Assembly: GCF_007786455.1 (NCBI RefSeq)
Contig: NZ_VNJK01000003.1
Location: forward strand, 1-64,000
Source of the DNA: Paenibacillus agilis
Lineage (GTDB): Bacteria > Bacillota > Bacilli > Paenibacillales > Paenibacillaceae
Direction: 5' to 3'
Length of the DNA: 64,000 nucleotides
Positions within the stretch are counted from its first letter, which is position 1. The number at the start of each line of letters is the position of its first letter. Shown here piece by piece: positions 9,762 to 18,867 of this stretch. Under the pieces are notes generated by a model. That model saw nothing but the letters and a program-made list of their open reading frames with translations. It did not search any database and was not told the origin of the DNA. The position numbers and the translations under genes were made by a program.

Positions 9762-11012
9762 ATGAAGATAAAATATGTCGTCGCTGTATTCCTGATATTT
9801 ATACTGCTGGCTATTGGATGTACGCCTCCCCTGAGAGCCTACACAGAGTATAGCGTTGAGTTTGCTGGTCATAATCACGCAGCGGGTAAGGCAATACAAA
9901 GGGATGATGAATGGTATATTCCTACACGATTGTTGATGCAAGCCTTTGGGAATCAAACGATAAAGACGGATAACGGAGAAATGCTGCGCATATATACGGC
10001 TGATGAGAAGGGAATGCAGCGGGTCGAAAAACCTATTTATTATCGGGATGAGGTTGTCGTGTTAATGTATCATCACATTACATCAAAGCCTAGACGATCC
10101 TGGGTGATTACACCTGAACAGTTTGAAGTTCAAATTCAAGAAGTGCTGCGAGCAGGGTTTGAGTTTATTACGATAGATCAATACATAGATTACATGCTGC
10201 ATAATAAGCCGGTTCCACCCAATGCAGTACTATTAACTTTTGATGATGGATATGCTTCATTCTACACCGATGTTTTTCCGATTTTGAAAATGTACGGCAT
10301 CAAGGCGACCAATTTTGTTATCATCAACACAATTGGGAATGACAAAAGTGACAGTGTAAAAAAGCTGACGTGGGAACAAATGCGTGAGATGAAGAAAGCA
10401 GGGATGAGCTTCTACAGTCATACTTACGATTCTCACAAATATGTTCCAATTAATAAGGAAGGGACAAAGGAGCGTCCCATGCTCATTCGTCCTATGTATC
10501 GCGAGGATTTGAAGCGTGTAGAAACACGCAGTGAATATTTAGCTCGGGTAAAGCAGGATTTGCTTATGGCAGAACAGAAATTGAAGCAAGAACTAGGCAA
10601 TACCAACAGTGTGATTGCTTTTCCGTACGGAGCTTACGATAAGGATGTATTAGACATATGTAATCAGCTTGGTATCAATATATCATTTACGGTGAAGCCA
10701 GGTATTAACAATCGCGAGCAGCGCAATGGATTCCGAATTAATGGCGGCGATCAAAAGATTGAAGTAGCTGAGCTAATTGAAAGAATGGCGCATCGCGGGG
10801 AAGAACGTGCAGATGACAAGAGGGATGTGGTATGGCGGAACAGCATAAGCCGTGAAAGGGTTGTTTTTAAACAGTCTCCTATTTTACAGAACGATCAGGT
10901 ATTCATCCCAATGAATGAAGTTATGGAACTGCTAAATATACAACCATCCATCAATCATCAAGGCCGAACAATTACATTGTCCCTGTCATCTGATGATAAG
11001 CGCTCACGATAG
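9762..11012 (+). CDS. Polysaccharide deacetylase lipoprotein with stalk-type domains
   Basis: 416 residues. Lipoprotein signal peptide with lipobox LAIGC, so it is likely anchored outside the membrane. A short copper-amine-oxidase-N-like (stalk) segment follows (about 30-85). The NodB homology domain occupies about 100-340: motif TFDDGY holds the catalytic/metal Asp pair, SHTYDSH supplies metal histidines, and FPYGAYD is motif 3. A second stalk-like segment closes the protein (about 370-412). It probably deacetylates a cell-wall or surface N-acetylated glycan. GGAAG precedes the ATG. It is monocistronic. Confidence 0.9.
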   Translation: MKIKYVVAVFLIFILLAIGCTPPLRAYTEYSVEFAGHNHAAGKAIQRDDEWYIPTRLLMQAFGNQTIKTDNGEMLRIYTADEKGMQRVEKPIYYRDEVVVLMYHHITSKPRRSWVITPEQFEVQIQEVLRAGFEFITIDQYIDYMLHNKPVPPNAVLLTFDDGYASFYTDVFPILKMYGIKATNFVIINTIGNDKSDSVKKLTWEQMREMKKAGMSFYSHTYDSHKYVPINKEGTKERPMLIRPMYREDLKRVETRSEYLARVKQDLLMAEQKLKQELGNTNSVIAFPYGAYDKDVLDICNQLGINISFTVKPGINNREQRNGFRINGGDQKIEVAELIERMAHRGEERADDKRDVVWRNSISRERVVFKQSPILQNDQVFIPMNEVMELLNIQPSINHQGRTITLSLSSDDKRSR

Positions 11013-11110
11013 ATAAGATTGGTCCGAATGGTAATAAGCATGGAGCAGGTTCTGTCTGTTCAATCCGTATTGCAAAAAAATGAGTGTGAGATATTTATAG
11101 ACGGAAGAGA

Positions 11111-11144
11111 AGAGAATCAATCGAAATGGTTGATTCTTTTTTTA
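11111..11144 (+). terminator. Probable terminator after the deacetylase gene
   Basis: Hairpin with arms GAATCAA / TTGATTC, GAAA-type loop and a run of seven T, about 100 bases after the deacetylase stop. The rest of 11013-11235 shows nothing recognisable. Confidence 0.8.
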
Positions 11145-11235
11145 TAGTGGTGCATTCACTTTGGAGTACAGACTGCTGGCTGTTGGAAGTACGTAGACAG
11201 TAGTCGTAATAGGTAAAATTTGTGTCTGGAAAGGA

Positions 11236-11264
11236 TTGACGGTACATAGGGAAAGTGATAAGAT
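11236..11264 (+). promoter_or_regulatory. Promoter of the histidine operon
   Basis: TTGACG and TAAGAT separated by exactly 17 bp, a good housekeeping-sigma promoter. The predicted leader to hisZ is about 130 nt. I see no T-box core, no His-rich leader peptide and no terminator in it. Confidence 0.8.
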
Positions 11265-11398
11265 TATCGATAATTTCCTTTTGTTTGCTAATAAATTAAC
11301 TTGGTAGTACATTAACCCACTAAAGGATCATGGCGTTTGGAGAATGATAGAGATCCAGCCTGGAATCCTGTTAATAGTAGGGATCGAATAGAACGGCG

Positions 11399-12622
11399 GT
11401 GAAGCGTATGACGAAGCCTAAGATGTTTGAGAAACCCTCTGGTGTACGAGATTATTTACCTGAGATGGTGCAGAAGCTGCGCTATATGGAGCAACAAACC
11501 CTTCATTGTATGTCACGTTGGGGGTATGCTCAACTCATTACACCTACAATGGAGTTCTATGATACGGTCGGAACGGCAAGTTCGACATCCGATCATAAAT
11601 TGTTTAAGTTGTTAAATCAACGAGGCACGACGATGGTGCTGCGCTCAGATTTGACGGCACCTATTGCACGCGTAGTCTCTTCGTTACTGGTAGATGAGCC
11701 GCTTCCGATTCGACTATCTTATCATGCGAATGTGTTCCGTTCCATGGAAGAAGAGGCTGGCCGTGAAGCTGAGTTTTATCAAACAGGTGCTGAGTTAATT
11801 GGCGATAGTTCTGCTGAAGCAGATGCAGAAGTAATTGCGTTGTCGATTGCTTGCTTGCAATCGATAGGAGTCGAGGCATTTCAAGTAGCTATTGGGCATC
11901 ATAGCTTCTTGCATGCCTTGTTCGAGCATTTGCTGCCTGGTGATGTTGAAGTTCAGCAGTATTTAAAGCAATGCCTTTTGCAGCGAGATGTTGTTGGCTA
12001 TCGAGAACACATCCAGACGCTGTCTATTGAAGCAGAGCGCATTGAGAAATTGGAAACCGTGCTGCGATTGCGCGGCAAACGAGATGTTATCGAGCAGGCC
12101 CGTCAGCTTGTGCCTACAGAGCCCGCGGCTCATTCAGCACTTCATCATCTTGAACAGCTATGGAGTGTTCTGGAGTCTTACGGCGTTGATTCTCATTTGA
12201 TGCTCGATCTGACAATGGTCGGTGACTTTACTTATTATACAGGGACGATATTTGAGGGGTATGCAGCGGACCTTGGTTCGCCCGTTATGAGCGGCGGTCG
12301 TTATGACAATCTATTGCAGCAGTTTGGCCGTCCCGCACCTGCTACTGGATTTGCCATTAAGACGACAAGAATGCTGGATATGATCGAACTGCAAGCTGAG
12401 AATGAGAATGTTCCCATTCTGGTGCAGTATGACGATAACCATCGGTCTGAAGCGATTGCAGAAGCGACCCGATTGCGCAATGAAGGGGCCTGCGTCATTA
12501 CACGCCGGATCGTGCGGGAGGAACAGCTTGCAGAAGTAGACCAACAGAACCTAGAAGCGCTGCATTGGAATGGACGGCGCCTGAAGCGTGTATTGACGTT
12601 TGCTGATTGCATAGTTAGCTAA
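11399..12622 (+). CDS. hisZ: ATP phosphoribosyltransferase regulatory subunit HisZ
   Basis: 407 residues from GTG 11399 (an ATG at 11408 is the alternative). It is a histidyl-tRNA-synthetase paralogue: the N-terminal KPSGVRDYLPEM and the motif 2-like LRSDLTAPIARVV are visible, as is YYTGTIFEGYA, but the anticodon-binding domain is replaced by a shorter tail. HisZ forms a hetero-octamer with short-form HisG and provides histidine feedback. The adjacent short hisG supports this. First gene of the his operon. Confidence 0.94.
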   Translation: MKRMTKPKMFEKPSGVRDYLPEMVQKLRYMEQQTLHCMSRWGYAQLITPTMEFYDTVGTASSTSDHKLFKLLNQRGTTMVLRSDLTAPIARVVSSLLVDEPLPIRLSYHANVFRSMEEEAGREAEFYQTGAELIGDSSAEADAEVIALSIACLQSIGVEAFQVAIGHHSFLHALFEHLLPGDVEVQQYLKQCLLQRDVVGYREHIQTLSIEAERIEKLETVLRLRGKRDVIEQARQLVPTEPAAHSALHHLEQLWSVLESYGVDSHLMLDLTMVGDFTYYTGTIFEGYAADLGSPVMSGGRYDNLLQQFGRPAPATGFAIKTTRMLDMIELQAENENVPILVQYDDNHRSEAIAEATRLRNEGACVITRRIVREEQLAEVDQQNLEALHWNGRRLKRVLTFADCIVS

Positions 12623-12648
12623 CTTTCAGATAAGAAAGGGAGAGCGTT

Positions 12649-13287
12649 ATGAATGATTGGTTGAAGGTAGCGATGCCGAAGGGGCGCATCTATAAACAGG
12701 CTTCGACCTTATTCCGTGAAGCAGGGTTGCTTGTTCCTGAAGATGAAGATCAGTCTCGCAAGCTGATTATTGATATTCCTGAAGTGAAGATGCAATTCAT
12801 TATGGCAAAGCCTGTAGATGTGCCTACTTATGTAGAGTATGGCGCTGCAGATATCGGAATTGTAGGTAAAGATGTGCTGCTCGAAGAGAAGCGAGACGTG
12901 TACGAACTGTTAGACCTAGGCATTGCTCGCTGTCGGATGTCGGTAATCGGCTTGCCAGATTGGAAGCCGTTAACGAATCCTCGTGTAGCTACGAAATACC
13001 CGAACGTTGCTTCACAATATTTTCGTGAACGTGGGCAGCAGGTTGAAGTGATTAAGCTGAATGGCTCTATCGAATTAGCACCATTAATCGGCTTAGCGGA
13101 TCGGATTGTCGATATGGTGGAGACAGGGAAAACATTGCAGGAAAATGGACTGATCGAGCTAGAGGAAATGTTCGGTATTACAAGTCGACTTATTGCCAAT
13201 CGCGTCAGTTACCGGATGAAAAACGAAGCGATTCAGCAGCTGTGTGATCGGCTGCAGGTGCATCGCAATGTTCAGGTAAAAGGATAG
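12649..13287 (+). CDS. hisG: ATP phosphoribosyltransferase catalytic subunit (short form)
   Basis: 212 residues, the short HisG form that needs HisZ. It condenses ATP and PRPP, the first step of histidine synthesis. VAMPKGRIY at the N-terminus, the [13 protein letters not shown] segment and the PRPP-loop [12 protein letters not shown] are visible. GGGAGAG precedes the ATG. It lies 26 bp after hisZ, and 180 bp separate its stop from the hisD start. Confidence 0.97.
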   Translation: MNDWLKVAMPKGRIYKQASTLFREAGLLVPEDEDQSRKLIIDIPEVKMQFIMAKPVDVPTYVEYGAADIGIVGKDVLLEEKRDVYELLDLGIARCRMSVIGLPDWKPLTNPRVATKYPNVASQYFRERGQQVEVIKLNGSIELAPLIGLADRIVDMVETGKTLQENGLIELEEMFGITSRLIANRVSYRMKNEAIQQLCDRLQVHRNVQVKG

Positions 13288-13466
13288 TCTTCATATGAGT
13301 GAATGGTTTAAATAGGTTTAAATACAATACCTTGTAATGACTAAGCAGGTATATGTTTAGGCATCATCTGGGCCATTCAGCTGTTAAAGGTAATTGGGTC
13401 GTTGCTGTGATATGACACAGAGAGTCAAACGTTCAAGGGGCTTACATGTGGGGGAGGGAAAGAAGA

Positions 13467-14771
13467 ATGCAGATTGTTAAGGCGAGTGAATTCCGGCTAG
13501 AGCGGGAAGTAGACTATGGTACAGCCGAACAAGTGGCCGTTGTAAAGCGAGTGGTTCAAGATGTGCGCCAGAATGGCGATGCTGGACTGCTTCGTTATAC
13601 GGAGCAGTTCGATAAGATGGTGCTGACTGCAGAGCAGCTACGAGTAAGCGAGGCAGAGATTCAGGCGGCTTATCAGGAAGTAGAGCCTGCGTTTGTGACG
13701 GCGATACAGGAAGCGTCGGCCAACATTCGTGCCTTTCACGAAAAGCAGAAACGAACGTCCTGGATGGATGTCCAATCGGACGGAACACTGCTGGGGCAAA
13801 TTATTAAGCCGCTAAAGCGTGTCGGTGTCTATGTTCCAGGAGGGAAGGCGGCGTATCCTTCCTCTGTGCTTATGAATGTAATCCCCGCTCAAGTTGCCGG
13901 GGTAAAGGAGATTGTGATGGTCACCCCGCCGGCTACTGGCGGCGTTGCAGGGATCGACCCTTATATTCGGGTCGCGGCTGCTGAGGCAGGGGTGAAGGAG
14001 ATGTATCGCGTTGGCGGCGCACAGGCGATTGCTGCTCTTGCTTATGGCACGGATTCTATCGCTCGGGTCGATAAAATATGCGGCCCCGGTAATATTTACG
14101 TCGCGTTAGCGAAGCGAGAAGTATACGGCACGGTTGATATCGATAGTATGGCGGGGCCTTCGGAAATAGTAGTATTGGCTGACGGTAGTGCCAATGCCGC
14201 TTATATAGCAGCGGACCTACTGTCGCAGGCGGAGCATGATGAAATGGCATCTGCTGTCTTGGTGACAAGCTGTCCAGAGTTAGCAAAGCGTGTACAGGCA
14301 GAGGTAATTTCGCAGCTAGCCTCGCTGCCGCGGCAAGCGATTGCTGCACAGTCGATTGAGCAGCATGGCGCGATTATTGTAGTTGAAGACTTGGAGCAAG
14401 GAGTAGATTTCGTAAATGAAATGGCTCCCGAGCATTTAGAAATTATGACGGAGGATCCAATGGAATGGTTAGGTCGTATTGAGAACGCGGGAGCTATTTT
14501 TATTGGTCCATATAGCTCTGAGCCCGTTGGAGATTATTTTGCAGGACCTAATCACATTATCCCTACAAACGGAACTGCGCGGTTCTCGTCACCTGTAGAT
14601 GTGGATATGTTCTTAAAGAAATCTAGCTTAATCCGCTACAGCAAAGAAGCACTCTTGCAGCATGGGGAGAAAATTATGACGATTGCTCGTCACGAAGGAT
14701 TAGAGGCACATGCACGTGCAATCGAAATTCGAATGAAACAGGAGCAATTCGAAAATAAATCACAGGGGTGA
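13467..14771 (+). CDS. hisD: Histidinol dehydrogenase
   Basis: 434 residues from the ATG at 13467, preceded by GGGGGAGGG; an in-frame ATG at 13446 lies inside the ribosome-site region and is less likely. It oxidises histidinol to histidine in two NAD-dependent steps. The family segment YVPGGKAAYPSSVLMN, the GPGNIYVA block and the EHLEIM / GPNHIIPT regions carrying zinc and catalytic residues are present. The stop overlaps the ribosome site of hisB. Confidence 0.96.
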   Translation: MQIVKASEFRLEREVDYGTAEQVAVVKRVVQDVRQNGDAGLLRYTEQFDKMVLTAEQLRVSEAEIQAAYQEVEPAFVTAIQEASANIRAFHEKQKRTSWMDVQSDGTLLGQIIKPLKRVGVYVPGGKAAYPSSVLMNVIPAQVAGVKEIVMVTPPATGGVAGIDPYIRVAAAEAGVKEMYRVGGAQAIAALAYGTDSIARVDKICGPGNIYVALAKREVYGTVDIDSMAGPSEIVVLADGSANAAYIAADLLSQAEHDEMASAVLVTSCPELAKRVQAEVISQLASLPRQAIAAQSIEQHGAIIVVEDLEQGVDFVNEMAPEHLEIMTEDPMEWLGRIENAGAIFIGPYSSEPVGDYFAGPNHIIPTNGTARFSSPVDVDMFLKKSSLIRYSKEALLQHGEKIMTIARHEGLEAHARAIEIRMKQEQFENKSQG

Positions 14772-14777
14772 GGGACG

Positions 14778-15401
14778 ATGAGTCAATCTGTATCAGGAGC
14801 CGAGACGGTAGAGCGTCAACGTACAGCATCTATTGAACGAGTTACAAATGAGACGAATATTAAGTTGCAATTGGCTGTCGATGGAGAAGGTAAGAGTGAT
14901 TTTAATACAGGCGTGCCTTTTTTAAATCATATGCTCGATTTGTTTACGAAACATGGTCAGTTTGATCTTAGCGTGCAAGCGAAAGGCGATATTGAAATTG
15001 ATGACCACCACACCGTTGAGGACATCGGTATTTGTCTTGGTCAAGCCTTGTTGAAGGCGCTTGGCGATAAGCGCGGCATTAAGCGCTATGCATCGGTATT
15101 TGTACCTATGGATGAAGCATTGGCTCAAGTTGTAATTGATTTAAGCAATCGTCCACACTTGGAGTATCGCGCGCAGTATCCATCTGCTCAAGTGGGTACG
15201 TTCCAGACAGAGCTGGTGCATGAATTTCTGTGGAAACTGGCACTGGAAGCGAGAATGACACTGCACGTAATCGTTCATTATGGCCACAATACGCACCATA
15301 TGATTGAAGCGGTATTCAAAGCGCTTGGACGTGCGCTTGATGAAGCAACTTCTATTGACCCGCGTGTGAAGGGTGTTCCTTCCACGAAAGGGGTGTTGTA
15401 G
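14778..15401 (+). CDS. hisB: Imidazoleglycerol-phosphate dehydratase
   Basis: 207 residues, monofunctional. It has the two metal-binding histidine blocks of the family: FLNHMLDLFTKHG with DDHHTVEDIG, and VHYGHNTHHMIEAVFK. It removes water from imidazole glycerol phosphate, the sixth step. The start lies 7 bp after hisD and the stop abuts hisH, so translation is likely coupled. The N-terminus is ~10 residues longer than in short homologues. Confidence 0.97.
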   Translation: MSQSVSGAETVERQRTASIERVTNETNIKLQLAVDGEGKSDFNTGVPFLNHMLDLFTKHGQFDLSVQAKGDIEIDDHHTVEDIGICLGQALLKALGDKRGIKRYASVFVPMDEALAQVVIDLSNRPHLEYRAQYPSAQVGTFQTELVHEFLWKLALEARMTLHVIVHYGHNTHHMIEAVFKALGRALDEATSIDPRVKGVPSTKGVL

Positions 15402-15404
15402 CGC

Positions 15405-16037
15405 ATGATAGCAATTGTTGACTATGGCATGGGCAACTTACACAGCGTCAGCAAAGCGATAGAGCGCCTAGGCAGAGAGGCGACTATTGTTTCCGAGGTC
15501 CAGCCATTGCACAGTGCAACGGGTATTATTTTGCCTGGTGTCGGGGCGTTCGGGGACGCAATGGATGCGCTGCATGCAACTGGTTTAGGCGAGGAACTGC
15601 GTAAACTCGTGCAGCAGGGGAAACCTTTGCTTGGCATATGCCTTGGTATGCAATTGCTGTTTGATAGCAGTGAGGAGTATGGTCAGCACAAAGGGCTGGG
15701 GCTGCTGCCTGGCAAAGTAGTGAGATTCCCGCAAACCGGCTATAAAGTGCCGCATATGGGCTGGAACTCATTGGCTTGGAAAAATCCTAATCATACCCTT
15801 GTGAAAGAGCTTGAGGAGGATTATGTGTATTTTGTGCATTCCTATCATGTGGAAGTGGAAGAGCCTTCTGATCTGTTGGCAACAACGGAATATGCTGATC
15901 GTGAAGTGACTGCCATAGTTGCTCGCGATAATGTGTACGGAATGCAGTTCCATCCTGAAAAGAGTGGGTCACTCGGTCTAAAGTTGCTGGAGCAGTTTCT
16001 AACGAAAGTCGTAGCGGTGTCTATTTCAAATAAGTAA
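15405..16037 (+). CDS. hisH: Imidazole glycerol phosphate synthase, glutamine amidotransferase subunit
   Basis: 210 residues, class I glutamine amidotransferase. The nucleophile is in GICLGMQLLF and the His/Glu pair is in QFHPEKSG. It feeds ammonia through HisF, encoded downstream. It starts 4 bases after the hisB stop. Confidence 0.97.
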   Translation: MIAIVDYGMGNLHSVSKAIERLGREATIVSEVQPLHSATGIILPGVGAFGDAMDALHATGLGEELRKLVQQGKPLLGICLGMQLLFDSSEEYGQHKGLGLLPGKVVRFPQTGYKVPHMGWNSLAWKNPNHTLVKELEEDYVYFVHSYHVEVEEPSDLLATTEYADREVTAIVARDNVYGMQFHPEKSGSLGLKLLEQFLTKVVAVSISNK

Positions 16038-16092
16038 TGGGCTAATGACTCATCGAATAGATTAATGGGTTAAGAGGCGAGGAGGAGCGAAT

Positions 16093-16839
16093 ATGTCTGC
16101 TGCATTTACGATATATCCTGCGATTGATATTCGCGGTGGGAAGTGCGTACGTCTTGTCCAAGGGGATTATGGACAGGAGACCGTTTACAACGAACATCCG
16201 GCTGAAGTAGCACTAAAATGGAAAGCAGAGGGTGCTTCATGGATTCATTTGGTTGATTTGGACGGAGCTAAGGAAGGAAAGCCGATCAATGATGCAGTAA
16301 TCGGCGAGATTGCGCAGTCTGTAGATATTCCTGTACAGGTAGGGGGAGGACTACGGACGGAAGCAGACGTGGAACGTTTGCTAGAGCTCGGTGTCCGTCG
16401 AGTTATTCTTGGGACGGCTGCGATCGAGGATCGCGTATTTGTGCAGAACGTACTGAAACGTTATGGCAGTCAGATTGCAATTGGACTGGACGCGCGCAAT
16501 GGCTATGTAGCAACTCGTGGATGGTTGGAGACTTCTAATGTCCGTGCGGTAGACTTGGCACAGGAGCTGGCTGGCGAAGGTGCGGAAACCTTTATTTTCA
16601 CTGATATCTCACGGGACGGCATGATGCAGGGACCTAATGTCGAGGCTATCGTCGAGCTTGCGCGTACATCCGGGCAGCAAGTCATTGCATCTGGTGGGGT
16701 AAGCAGCTTGGCTGATGTGGAAGCACTTGCCGCATTTGCGAATGAAGGTGTGAGTGGTGCAATTATCGGCAAGGCATTATACACAGGCGCGGTTGACTTA
16801 TCGCAAGCGTTGAATGTGTCAGTTGTCCAAGGTAGTTGA
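16093..16839 (+). CDS. hisA: ProFAR isomerase
   Basis: 248 residues, beta/alpha barrel. N-terminal PAIDIRGGKCVRLVQGD contains the catalytic Asp, the second catalytic Asp lies in FTDISRDGM, and the phosphate-binding loops VGGGLR and SGGVSS are intact. It isomerises ProFAR to PRFAR. GAGGAGGAG precedes the ATG. Confidence 0.97.
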   Translation: MSAAFTIYPAIDIRGGKCVRLVQGDYGQETVYNEHPAEVALKWKAEGASWIHLVDLDGAKEGKPINDAVIGEIAQSVDIPVQVGGGLRTEADVERLLELGVRRVILGTAAIEDRVFVQNVLKRYGSQIAIGLDARNGYVATRGWLETSNVRAVDLAQELAGEGAETFIFTDISRDGMMQGPNVEAIVELARTSGQQVIASGGVSSLADVEALAAFANEGVSGAIIGKALYTGAVDLSQALNVSVVQGS

Positions 16840-16952
16840 GAGAGTAAAATGGAATTTAGATCGTTAATGAAAGCTGTTTGTTAAATTGTTAAATAGATGA
16901 ATAGTCATACAATTATTGAGTTGTTGCGCTTAGAGGGGAGGAGAAGCCGGGG

Positions 16953-17711
16953 ATGTTAGCGAAGCGAATTATACCTTGCCTGGACGTAAAGGACGGTCGT
17001 GTTGTAAAAGGCGTTAACTTTGTTCAGCTAAGAGATGCGGGAGATCCAGTGCAATTAGCCGCGCTATACGATGCTGAAGGTGCAGACGAGCTTGTTTTTT
17101 TAGATATATCGGCCTCTGTAGAGGGTAGAGCAACGATGATTGATGTTGTACGCGAAACAGCGGGAAGTATTTCGATTCCTTTCACTGTGGGAGGCGGCAT
17201 TTCGAAGACAGACGATATGATGCGTTTACTGCGGGCAGGCGCAGATAAGATTGGAATTAATACTGCCGCAGTGCTTAGACCAGAGCTTATTGCAGAAGGT
17301 GCGAAACGGTTCGGCAGCCAGTGTATCGTTGTAGCGATTGATGCGAGGTTCAATGAGGAATGGCAGGACTGGGAAGTGTATACACATGGCGGACGTACAC
17401 CAACTGGAATTCGAGCTATTTCATGGGCGCAGGAGGCTGCTCAGCTCGGAGCTGGAGAACTACTGTTAACGAGTATGGATGCGGATGGCACGAAGGATGG
17501 CTTTGATGTGAAGCTTACTCAGGCAGTCTCACAAGCCGTTACCATTCCAGTTATTGCATCTGGTGGTGCAGGCGCAGTGGAACATTTTGATGAGGTATTA
17601 ACCTCGGGCGGAGCTGATGCAGCCTTGGCGGCATCTATTTTCCATTACAAAGAAATCTCGATTGCACAAGTGAAAGGGCGCCTGCGCGAAAAGGGAGTGA
17701 CAGTGCGATGA
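16953..17711 (+). CDS. hisF: Imidazole glycerol phosphate synthase, cyclase subunit
   Basis: 252 residues, beta/alpha barrel paralogous to His[16 protein letters not shown] holds the first catalytic Asp and [13 protein letters not shown] the second. It joins ammonia from HisH with PRFAR to give IGP and AICAR. GGGGAGGAG precedes the start. The stop overlaps hisIE by 4 bases. Confidence 0.97.
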   Translation: MLAKRIIPCLDVKDGRVVKGVNFVQLRDAGDPVQLAALYDAEGADELVFLDISASVEGRATMIDVVRETAGSISIPFTVGGGISKTDDMMRLLRAGADKIGINTAAVLRPELIAEGAKRFGSQCIVVAIDARFNEEWQDWEVYTHGGRTPTGIRAISWAQEAAQLGAGELLLTSMDADGTKDGFDVKLTQAVSQAVTIPVIASGGAGAVEHFDEVLTSGGADAALAASIFHYKEISIAQVKGRLREKGVTVR

Positions 17712-18499
17712 AGCTTCAACAGATAGCATTAATCGAAGATAATGAGGCTTGGGTACAATCTCTTCGTTGGAATGAGCAAGGTCTTCTACCTGTAATTATA
17801 CAAGATGCAGAAACAAAGGCCGTACTGATGATGGCTTATATGAATCGTGAATCGTTGGAGTTGTCATTGGAACGAGGAGAAACGGTCTTCTGGAGCCGTT
17901 CCAGGAAAGAGCTGTGGCATAAAGGAGCCACTTCCGGCAATACACAGCGTATTGTGGAGCTTGCCGTAGATTGTGATCGCGACACGCTGCTCATCCAAGT
18001 CAACCCGAATGGGCCAGCTTGTCATACGGGGACATATACTTGCTTTGATGAGGAAGAACGAACTGATTCCGGTAAAGACGAGCAGGGCGTATTCAAGCAG
18101 GAGGCGCCCAATAAGCAGCTAAAGGTACAAGTTCAACCAGTTGTGGCCGATGCTGTTGATGAGGAATCTGAATCTGTTCATGTTCTGGAACAGCTAGCTC
18201 GAACGATTGTGGAGCGGGAGCGTGAACGTCCAGAAGGAGCATATACAACTTATTTGTTCAATCAGGGACTAGATAAAATATTAAAAAAAATCGGTGAGGA
18301 AGCGGCCGAAGTCATTATTGCTGCTAAAAATAATGATGCCAAAGAGCTAACTAGTGAAGTGTGCGATTTGATGTTCCATCTGCTTGTGTTGTTACAAGAA
18401 CGCAAAGTGAGCTTTAATACAGTTTTGTCTGAAATATCCCATCGACATGCCAAGCCTCGTCGTGATACCTATAGTGAATTGGGTAAAGTGAAGGAATAA
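17708..18499 (+). CDS. hisI: Bifunctional PR-AMP cyclohydrolase / PR-ATP pyrophosphatase
   Basis: 263 residues joining two activities. The N-terminal cyclohydrolase (about 20-120) has [12 protein letters not shown] and the zinc cysteines in [19 protein letters not shown] ~40-residue linker rich in Glu, Lys and Val follows. The C-terminal pyrophosphohydrolase (about 155-255) has [13 protein letters not shown]. The order and fusion are as in B. subtilis HisI. ATGA overlap with hisF. Last gene of the operon. Confidence 0.96.
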   Translation: MKLQQIALIEDNEAWVQSLRWNEQGLLPVIIQDAETKAVLMMAYMNRESLELSLERGETVFWSRSRKELWHKGATSGNTQRIVELAVDCDRDTLLIQVNPNGPACHTGTYTCFDEEERTDSGKDEQGVFKQEAPNKQLKVQVQPVVADAVDEESESVHVLEQLARTIVERERERPEGAYTTYLFNQGLDKILKKIGEEAAEVIIAAKNNDAKELTSEVCDLMFHLLVLLQERKVSFNTVLSEISHRHAKPRRDTYSELGKVKE

Positions 18500-18560
18500 A
18501 CAATAAGTTGAGTAAAAGGAAGTAATTATGTTAGTCATTACTTATAAGCTATATGTAACA

Positions 18561-18614
18561 AACACAGACCTCTAGTCGTTCGAAAGCGGCTAATAGAGGA
18601 TCTGTGTTTTTTTA
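18561..18614 (+). terminator. Terminator of the histidine operon
   Basis: Hairpin with outer arms AACACAGA / TCTGTGTT and inner CCTCTA / TAGAGG, then a T-rich tract. Confidence 0.9.
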
Positions 18615-18638
18615 TCCCTAAAATCTACAAATGACCGA

Positions 18639-18667
18639 TTGCGAAATATAGGGTAAGGGGGTATAAT
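18639..18667 (+). promoter_or_regulatory. Promoter candidate upstream of the TPR gene
   Basis: TTGCGA and TATAAT separated by 17 bp, followed by a very AT-rich stretch. It would give a leader of ~200 nt. Confidence 0.65.
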
Positions 18668-18789
18668 GATAATAATAATTATAAATTAAAAATAAGTATT
18701 AATTAAGTGTGTCAGGTAGCTGTTAGTTGTTGTTTAGATAAAGAGATGTAAAGGGGTGATGAGCCTTCCTTTCGGTTCCCTTACAGTAA

Positions 18790-18820
18790 TTGAGGGAAAT
18801 AACTGTCGTTGTGTTATACT
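18790..18820 (+). promoter_or_regulatory. Second promoter candidate for the TPR gene (extended -10)
   Basis: TGTTATACT extended -10 element; a TTGAGG lies 19 bp upstream, a long spacer. It sits 48 bp before the coding start. Confidence 0.45.
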
Positions 18821-18867
18821 GGAGATTGTACTATCCAAATTAACACTAGTTACAGTTAGGAGGTGCC

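Noticed and set aside
11265-11398. Possible T-box or leader-peptide attenuator before hisZ
   Set aside because: No T-box core, no run of His codons and no terminator/antiterminator pair could be found in the ~130-nt leader.
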